From an uncultured Clostridia bacterium (GTDB taxonomy: Bacteria > Bacillota > Clostridia > Peptostreptococcales > Anaerovoracaceae): a DNA stretch of 11,134 nt. The DNA is taken from NCBI GenBank assembly GCA_945788655.1, contig CALZMV010000032.1, forward strand, positions 1-11,134. The letters are read 5' to 3'. The notes below the pieces were generated by a model. The model saw nothing but the letters and a program-made list of their open reading frames with translations, was not told the origin of the DNA and did no database searches. Of this stretch, positions 6,751 through 11,134 are shown piece by piece (the stretch's first letter is position 1; each line of letters opens with the position of its first letter). Position numbers and translations under genes: made by a program.

Positions 6751-7749
6751 ATGTCGACAAAAATTAATCTACTTGAAATATTTACGAAGAATTCTTCAAC
6801 CTATATATCCGGTCAGGAATTGGCCACCAAGCTTGGAATCTCGCGAAATTCCGTGTGGAAAGCCATAAAGAAGCTTCAAGACGAAGGTTACAATATCGAA
6901 TCAAAACCCAGCGTGGGATATCGTCTTTTATCGGAAGCTGACGTTCTTTCAGCTGCGTGTATTAAGGATCTGATAAATATTCCATGCAAGGTCAATGCTT
7001 TTCATAAGCTGACATCAACCAATGATTATGCTAAGACTGTAGATGATTTATCTGTTCCTAACATCATTATAGCCAACGAACAGACTAAAGGCAGAGGACG
7101 CCTTGGCAGAAGCTTCTATTCGCCTGCTTCAAAAGGCATATATTTTACAATCGTCTTTGAGCCTGACTTCGGTTTGGAGAAGGCAATGCTTGTTACTACC
7201 CTTTCCGCAGTTGCAATCTGCCATGCCTTTGAAGAAATTACCGGAATCGGCCCTAAGATAAAATGGGTGAATGATCTTTATCTCAACAATAAAAAGGTCT
7301 GCGGAATTCTTACAGAAGCAGAGAGCAACTTTGAAACAGGTAGAATTACCCGTATTCTCGTGGGAATAGGCATTAACTGCTTTGAGCAGCGCTTTCCGGA
7401 GGATATCAAAGATAGAGCTACTTTCATTGAAAATCCTCCAAAAGAGTTCAACCGAAATGAACTCATTGCCTCCATCGTCAATAATTTTTTCAATCTGCTT
7501 AATGATTTTGACAGAAAAAAGCTGCTTCGCGACTATAAATCACGCTCTATGATTTTAGGGCAACCTATCCGCATCTATGGTACCAGCCATGGTGATCTAC
7601 CTGAAAACGGTGGAAAAGGTATAAAGGCTCGCGCCATCGACATCGATGAAAACGGAGGTCTCGTTGTTGAATACATGGAAGGGCCAATGTTTAGACAGAT
7701 GGAAACTATAACAAGCGGTGAGGTTACTATAAGAAAGGAGAATTATTAA
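6751..7749 (+). CDS. birA: Bifunctional biotin protein ligase / biotin operon repressor
   Basis: The cytoplasmic enzyme makes biotinyl-AMP and transfers biotin to a lysine of carboxylase carrier domains. From the ATG chosen here it has 332 residues. The N-terminal winged helix (about 1-60) includes SGQELATKLGISRNSVWKAI (20-39), as expected for a ligase that also binds DNA. The catalytic domain has GRGRLGR (114-120), the loop that holds biotinyl-AMP, KWVNDLY (171-177) and KKVCGILTE (181-189) with the conserved lysine. A small C-terminal BPL domain follows. The start at 6751 is fixed by GGAGG at 6739-6743 and by the promoter position; the longer GTG reading adds ten residues that fit neither. 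It is followed after 3 bases by bioY. The HTH domain suggests biotin-dependent regulation, possibly of this operon. Confidence 0.96.
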   Translation: MSTKINLLEIFTKNSSTYISGQELATKLGISRNSVWKAIKKLQDEGYNIESKPSVGYRLLSEADVLSAACIKDLINIPCKVNAFHKLTSTNDYAKTVDDLSVPNIIIANEQTKGRGRLGRSFYSPASKGIYFTIVFEPDFGLEKAMLVTTLSAVAICHAFEEITGIGPKIKWVNDLYLNNKKVCGILTEAESNFETGRITRILVGIGINCFEQRFPEDIKDRATFIENPPKEFNRNELIASIVNNFFNLLNDFDRKKLLRDYKSRSMILGQPIRIYGTSHGDLPENGGKGIKARAIDIDENGGLVVEYMEGPMFRQMETITSGEVTIRKENY

Positions 7750-7752
7750 AAA

Positions 7753-8265
7753 ATGAACAAAACTAAACTTCTTATATATTCTGCTATTTTTGCCAGCCTT
7801 ACATCTGTATGCTCATGGATAAACATACCTTTATTCTTTACCCCTGTGCCTATTAATCTTGCAACTTTTTCATGTATGCTTGCAGGACTTTTGCTTGGAG
7901 TAAAATATGGTACATTTAGTCAGCTCATTTATGTTCTGCTTGGTACCATCGGCCTTCCTGTCTTCGCCGGCTTTACCGGAGGTCTTGGAATTGTGGCAGG
8001 ACCCACAGGAGGCTTTATAATAGGCTATATTGCATGCGCTCTCGTATGCGGCTTTGCACAGAAGAAAACAGATTACATAAAGATTCTTTTCATGGCAATC
8101 GGTATGATTTGCTGTTATCTTCTTGGACTGCTTTGGTTTATGCATGTTACCGGCAGCGGTCTTGTTGCAGGACTTCTTTCTTGTGTAGTGCCTTTCCTCT
8201 TTGGAGATATCGTTAAAATTGTCCTTGCTCTTTTCGTCAGCAAAAAGTTAGAAAAGCTAATTTAG
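7753..8265 (+). CDS. bioY: Biotin ECF transporter substrate-binding protein BioY
   Basis: BioY is the membrane S-component that captures biotin and, with the shared EcfA/EcfA'/EcfT energy module (not in this window), brings it into the cell. The 170 residues contain about six membrane segments and the BioY signatures TPVPINLATF (30-39), GLPVFAG (67-73), GPTGGFIIGY (83-92) and FGDIVK (150-155), the last corresponding to the usual PGDxxK region. AAAGGAG (7734-7740) lies in the last codons of birA, 12 bases before the ATG, and the two genes are separated by 3 bases, so they are surely cotranscribed. The absence of bioB, bioD or bioA here fits a cell that scavenges biotin, though those genes could be elsewhere. 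Confidence 0.96.
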   Translation: MNKTKLLIYSAIFASLTSVCSWINIPLFFTPVPINLATFSCMLAGLLLGVKYGTFSQLIYVLLGTIGLPVFAGFTGGLGIVAGPTGGFIIGYIACALVCGFAQKKTDYIKILFMAIGMICCYLLGLLWFMHVTGSGLVAGLLSCVVPFLFGDIVKIVLALFVSKKLEKLI

Positions 8266-8290
8266 AAAATCCAATATAGTCAGAACAATC

Positions 8291-8332
8291 AAAAACTCCT
8301 TGCACCACACTTTTGTGAAACAAGGAGTTTTT
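8291..8332. terminator. Bidirectional terminator between bioY and the phosphoribosyltransferase gene
   Basis: AAAAACTCCTTG (8291-8302) pairs perfectly with CAAGGAGTTTTT (8321-8332), a 12-base stem, around an 18-base loop that can fold a small inner CAC-TTTT-GTG hairpin. On the plus strand a T-rich run (TTATTTTTTC) follows and ends bioY. The A-run on the left arm gives a T-run within the stem when read on the minus strand, so it can also end the convergent purine operon. It is the only terminator-like structure between the two stop codons. Confidence 0.88.
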
Positions 8333-8350
8333 ATTTTTTCATATTATAGA

Positions 8351-8902
8351 TTATTTAATGCTTCCGTCCTCATTGAATAAAGGCAGTTTTTCCAGGAAAA
8401 TTATATCATCTCTGTCGGCTGCTTCGCCTTCAGCTAAAACAGTAGCCCTTCCGACGATATTGCCTCCTACCTGATTAACTAATGTTTCAAGAGATTTCAG
8501 TGATTCGCCTGTGCTGATTACATCATCCACAATCAAGACTCTTTTGCCTCTCATCTGATCAGCCTCTTTCTTGCCGATGCATAATGTCTGAATGTGATCA
8601 GTTGTAATGGAATCTACCTCTGTAGAAATAACATCCTGCATGTAAAGTTTTGCTCCCTTACGTGCAACGATATAGTCGTTTCTGCCGGCCTGTCTTGCCA
8701 TTTCATGAACCAGAGGTATACCCTTTGATTCAGCAGTAATCATTATATCAAAATCCGGAACCTTCTTAAGAAGTTCTCTTGCAGAAGCCACCGTAATCTC
8801 AACATCTCCAAACATGATAAATGCACCTATATAAAGGCCATCTGTAACTTTGCACAGCGGAAGCTGTCTCTTTAGTCCTGCTATTGTCATTTCGTGAAAC
8901 AT
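8351..8902 (-). CDS. Purine phosphoribosyltransferase (adenine/hypoxanthine type)
   Basis: This type I phosphoribosyltransferase should join a purine base to PRPP, giving a nucleotide monophosphate and pyrophosphate in the cytoplasm. The 183 residues contain the PRPP-binding signature VLIVDDVISTGESL (122-135), a substrate-pocket stretch ITAESKGIPL (55-64) and VARKGAKLY (79-87). The arrangement resembles Apt-like and archaeal Hpt-like enzymes more than B. subtilis Xpt or the Hpt/HprT group, so the base specificity (adenine, hypoxanthine or guanine) is open. GAAAGGGTG lies about 8 bases before the ATG. The gene sits 26 bases downstream of an AzgA-type purine permease, which argues for a salvage operon in which the base is taken up and trapped as a nucleotide. 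Confidence 0.87.
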   Translation of the reverse strand: MFHEMTIAGLKRQLPLCKVTDGLYIGAFIMFGDVEITVASARELLKKVPDFDIMITAESKGIPLVHEMARQAGRNDYIVARKGAKLYMQDVISTEVDSITTDHIQTLCIGKKEADQMRGKRVLIVDDVISTGESLKSLETLVNQVGGNIVGRATVLAEGEAADRDDIIFLEKLPLFNEDGSIK

Positions 8903-8928
8903 ATCTTTAGCACCCTTTCAAAGTAAAA

Positions 8929-10332
8929 TTACATTGTAATAAATATAAATTTCAGGCAGAACAGTACTCCAATTAATGCAACCATAATGTCTTTCTTAGT
9001 GAATTCACCTGTAAAGATTGCAATGATAGTGTACGCAATTGCACCAATACCGATACCGTTAGCTATTGAGTAAGTTAATGGCATCATGATAAGAGTTAAA
9101 AATGCCGGAGCAGCAGATTTAATGTCGCTCATATCCACATTCTTGAAGTTTCCAAGCATAAGCACACCTACATAAATTAATGCAGGAGCAGTTGCGCAGC
9201 CAGGAACGATGCTTGCAAGCGGGCTTAAGAACAGGCAGATGAAGAAACAGATTGATACAACCAAGCTTGTTAAACCTGTTCTACCGCCGGCTGCAACACC
9301 GGAAGCTGATTCAACGAAAGTAGTACAAGTTGAAGTACCAAGAGCCGCACCTGCAACAGTTGCAATTGAGTCACATGTCATGCATTTATTTAAATCTATT
9401 GGGTCGCCGTTTTCATCAAGCATACCTGCCTGAGTTGCTGTACCATATAATGTTCCGATTGTATCGAACATGTCTACCAGACAGAAAGTGATGATGTACA
9501 TGATTGCACTAAACACTCCGCCTACAAAGGCAGGGCTGAAAGCATGTGCCCATGATGTTGCCTTAAATACGCCTGTTACACCAACACTTGCAAAATCCTT
9601 AAAGGACTGACCAATCTGACCCATGTCGAAGGAAGGAGTGCTTCCTGTAACGACATAGTATAGAACTGTTGTAGCAAGAATGCCGATAATTACGTTTCCC
9701 TTTACATTTTTCTTCTGAAGAGCAACAATAATTAAAAATCCTACCAGCGCCAGAATTGCAGGCATAACAGTCATTATTCCGTCACCCTTGATTGCACCAT
9801 GGATGTCTACAAACTGAGTAAGAGTGTATGGATTGTCCTGAATTAAGCCAACATTCTGGAATCCTATAAAAGCAATAAACAGTCCGATACCTGCAGAGAT
9901 TGACTTCTTTAAGCAGTCGGGCATCGCTTTTGCGATATATTCTCTTGCTCCTGTTAAAGATAAAATCATGAAGATTATACCTGAGATGAGGATGATAACA
10001 AGACCTGCCTGATATCCCTGAACTGCATCTCCTCCGGAAATAATCTGCGGAAGAATAAAGCTTACGAAGAAGAATGAGTTAAGTCCCATACCGCAAGCCT
10101 GTGCAAAAGGCTTCTTAGCATATAAAGCCATTAGAAGTGTACCTATTGTTGCCGCAATAATTGAAGCAACATACACCGCATTCCAAATCTGATCTAATCC
10201 TTCTGTGAAGCCTGTTACCTGATTTGGATTAACAAACACAATGTACGCCATTGCGAAGAATGTTGTAAGACCTGCAATAATTTCGGTCTTTACAGTTGAA
10301 CCGCTTTTGCTGATTCCAAAAAACTTGTCCAT
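8929..10332 (-). CDS. NCS2 (AzgA-type) purine base permease
   Basis: An inner-membrane, probably proton-coupled importer of purine bases; characterised AzgA-branch members take adenine, or guanine and hypoxanthine. The 467 residues are full length with roughly a dozen or more hydrophobic segments. Signatures include TTFFAMAYI (23-31), GMGLNSFF (81-88), DMFDTIGTLYG (287-297) and the AzgA motif GTSTCTTFVESASGVAAGG (332-350) followed by RTGLTS. AAAGGAAAGGAA lies upstream of the ATG at 10332. The gene leads a two-gene operon with the phosphoribosyltransferase. No purine riboswitch fits in the 115 bases between it and the HD gene. The exact substrate cannot be chosen from sequence alone. Confidence 0.94.
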   Translation of the reverse strand: MDKFFGISKSGSTVKTEIIAGLTTFFAMAYIVFVNPNQVTGFTEGLDQIWNAVYVASIIAATIGTLLMALYAKKPFAQACGMGLNSFFFVSFILPQIISGGDAVQGYQAGLVIILISGIIFMILSLTGAREYIAKAMPDCLKKSISAGIGLFIAFIGFQNVGLIQDNPYTLTQFVDIHGAIKGDGIMTVMPAILALVGFLIIVALQKKNVKGNVIIGILATTVLYYVVTGSTPSFDMGQIGQSFKDFASVGVTGVFKATSWAHAFSPAFVGGVFSAIMYIITFCLVDMFDTIGTLYGTATQAGMLDENGDPIDLNKCMTCDSIATVAGAALGTSTCTTFVESASGVAAGGRTGLTSLVVSICFFICLFLSPLASIVPGCATAPALIYVGVLMLGNFKNVDMSDIKSAAPAFLTLIMMPLTYSIANGIGIGAIAYTIIAIFTGEFTKKDIMVALIGVLFCLKFIFITM

Positions 10333-10375
10333 TAAACCAATTCCTTTCCTTTACTAAAACTGTTTCCAATAAATC

Positions 10376-10396
10376 TATGCATATTTCCTTTGCATA
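10376..10396. repeat. Inverted repeat in the purine permease leader
   Basis: TATGCA (10376-10381) and TGCATA (10391-10396) form perfect inverted 6-base arms with 9 bases between them, 44-64 bases upstream of the permease ATG. This is in the short stretch that must contain the permease promoter, and no strong -35/-10 pair stands out there. It may be an operator. It does not look like the B. subtilis PurR PurBox. Chance is possible for arms this short. Confidence 0.35.
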
Positions 10397-10401
10397 CTAA
10401 A

Positions 10402-10435
10402 AATCAAAAGAAGCGGACTTAAAATTCAGTCCGCC
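10402..10435 (-). terminator. Rho-independent terminator after the HD-domain gene
   Basis: On the minus strand GCGGACT and AGTCCGC form a 7-base GC-rich stem around an 8-base loop (arms at 10413-10419 and 10428-10434), followed by TTCTTTTGATTTTT. It begins 13 bases past the HD gene stop codon. The T-tract is interrupted, so termination may be partial and some readthrough into the purine operon is possible. Confidence 0.72.
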
Positions 10436-10447
10436 TCAAAGGGCTTA

Positions 10448-10999
10448 TCAAGCTTCCTCGCAGGCCTTCATAGCTTCGAGAGTTTCATTTAAAAGTTCAT
10501 CAAGCTCCCACCCGAGCATTTCAGCACCTTTAATAATAACCTCTCTGTCACAACCTGCCGCAAATTTCTTGTCCTTAAATTTTTTCTTTAAGGACTTAAG
10601 CTCCATATCCTTGCAGCTCTTTGACGGCCTCATAAGGGCTGCGGCTCCAATCAAACCGGTCAGCTCATCACAGGCAAAGAGTACCTTCTCCATCTGATGA
10701 ACCGGTTCAACATCTACGCATAAGCCATATCCATGGCTAACTATTGCATGAATCATATCCTCTTCTACACCGGCCTCTTTTAACAATTCAGGAGCCTTCA
10801 TGCAATGCTCCTCAGGCCACATTTCAAAGTCTATATCGTGTAAAAGGCCTACTATTCCCCAGAATTCCACATCATCGCCATATCCAAGCTTTTCGGCAAA
10901 ATATCTCATTGTACCTTCAACCATCTTGCCATGATGAATATGGAAATCCTCTTTATTATATTTCTTCAGTAACTCGAAAGCTTCATCTCTAGTTAACAT
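10448..10999 (-). CDS. HD-domain protein (putative metal-dependent phosphohydrolase)
   Basis: The 183 residues are an HD-superfamily protein, probably a cytoplasmic metal-dependent hydrolase. The likely metal ligands are His22/His23 (FHIHHG), the paired His54-Asp55 in GLLHDIDFE, the downstream His84 and His89 (AIVSHGYG), and Asp111 (ACDELTG), in the usual order. The rest is a lysine-rich helical region. The substrate is not known; the family includes nucleotidases and cyclic-nucleotide phosphodiesterases, and nothing here selects among them. The start at 10999 lies 6 bases after the stop of the upstream DMT transporter. Its ribosome site is weak (GGCGAGGCG within the end of that gene), suggesting translational coupling. 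It ends in its own terminator, before the purine operon. Confidence 0.85.
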   Translation of the reverse strand: MLTRDEAFELLKKYNKEDFHIHHGKMVEGTMRYFAEKLGYGDDVEFWGIVGLLHDIDFEMWPEEHCMKAPELLKEAGVEEDMIHAIVSHGYGLCVDVEPVHQMEKVLFACDELTGLIGAAALMRPSKSCKDMELKSLKKKFKDKKFAAGCDREVIIKGAEMLGWELDELLNETLEAMKACEEA

Positions 11000-11005
11000 T
11001 GTAAA

Positions 11006-11134
11006 TTACGCCTCGCCTTCTTTTCCTTTCTTTTCTGGAAGCTGCGAAATAATAACTGCAGCAAATATTACCGCACAACCAAGTAATTCTCTTCCTGACA
11101 TGGATTCGTGAAGCAAAATAGCTCCTGCAACTAC
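11006..11134 (-). CDS. EamA/DMT-family transporter, C-terminal fragment
   Basis: The last 42 codons of a gene that runs past the window edge. The visible peptide starts VVAGAILLHE, continues through GRELLGCAVIFAAVIISQL and ends in a charged tail, KKGKEGEA. An acidic residue after a hydrophobic helix, a short loop, then a Gly-containing final membrane helix is the typical end of EamA (drug/metabolite transporter) proteins. Substrates of this family vary widely and cannot be judged from this fragment. It is directly upstream of the HD-domain gene, 6 bases away, and probably cotranscribed with it. Confidence 0.8.
   Translation of the reverse strand, partial: VVAGAILLHESMSGRELLGCAVIFAAVIISQLPEKKGKEGEA

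Noticed and set aside
7870..8145. Minus-strand open frame of 91 codons opposite bioY
   Set aside because: It is entirely antisense to conserved BioY motifs, with no promoter or ribosome site.
9209..9433. Plus-strand open frame of 74 codons opposite the purine permease
   Set aside because: It is antisense to the AzgA signature motifs and has no supporting signals.
10333..10447. Possible purine riboswitch before the permease
   Set aside because: I could not find the conserved junction bases or the two loop-paired hairpins of the purine aptamer; the only strong hairpin is the HD gene terminator.

Overview
The window looks like ordinary chromosome from a low-to-moderate GC anaerobic Firmicute, probably a Clostridia-type amino-acid fermenter. 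The pointers are an indolepyruvate:ferredoxin oxidoreductase operon, a BirA-BioY biotin uptake pair with no biotin synthesis genes nearby, strong AGGAGG-type ribosome sites, sigma-A type promoters, U-tailed terminators and a perfect match to the low-GC Gram-positive CodY box. I see no phage, transposon, CRISPR array, tRNA or rRNA, and no gene-free stretch longer than about 210 bases.

Layout, left to right. (1) Positions 1-1774, minus strand: the first codons of iorB, cut by the window edge, and the complete iorA, driven by a near-consensus promoter at 1827-1855 with a perfect CodY box at 1878-1892. (2) Positions 1953-6544, minus strand: a likely operon transcribed CNNM/CorC-type CBS membrane protein, secA, then a YgjV-like membrane protein, closed by a terminator whose hairpin contains the ygjV stop codon. 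(3) Positions 6690-8332, plus strand: birA and bioY, with a near-perfect promoter and a terminator that probably works in both directions. (4) Positions 8351-10332, minus strand: an AzgA-type purine permease and a purine phosphoribosyltransferase, a purine salvage pair. (5) Positions 10448-11134, minus strand: the C-terminal end of an EamA/DMT transporter followed by an HD-domain protein, with its own terminator.

How the genes fit together. iorAB oxidises aryl-pyruvates made by transamination of aromatic amino acids and reduces ferredoxin. BioY brings in biotin, and BirA attaches it to carboxylases and may also regulate its own operon. The permease and phosphoribosyltransferase import purine bases and convert them to nucleotides. 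SecA is the export motor.

I did not find a new multi-gene system. The most useful new points are regulatory: the CodY box at iorAB, the corrected birA start, palindromes in the birA, CNNM and permease upstream regions, and a Gly-to-Arg change in the SecA zinc tail.
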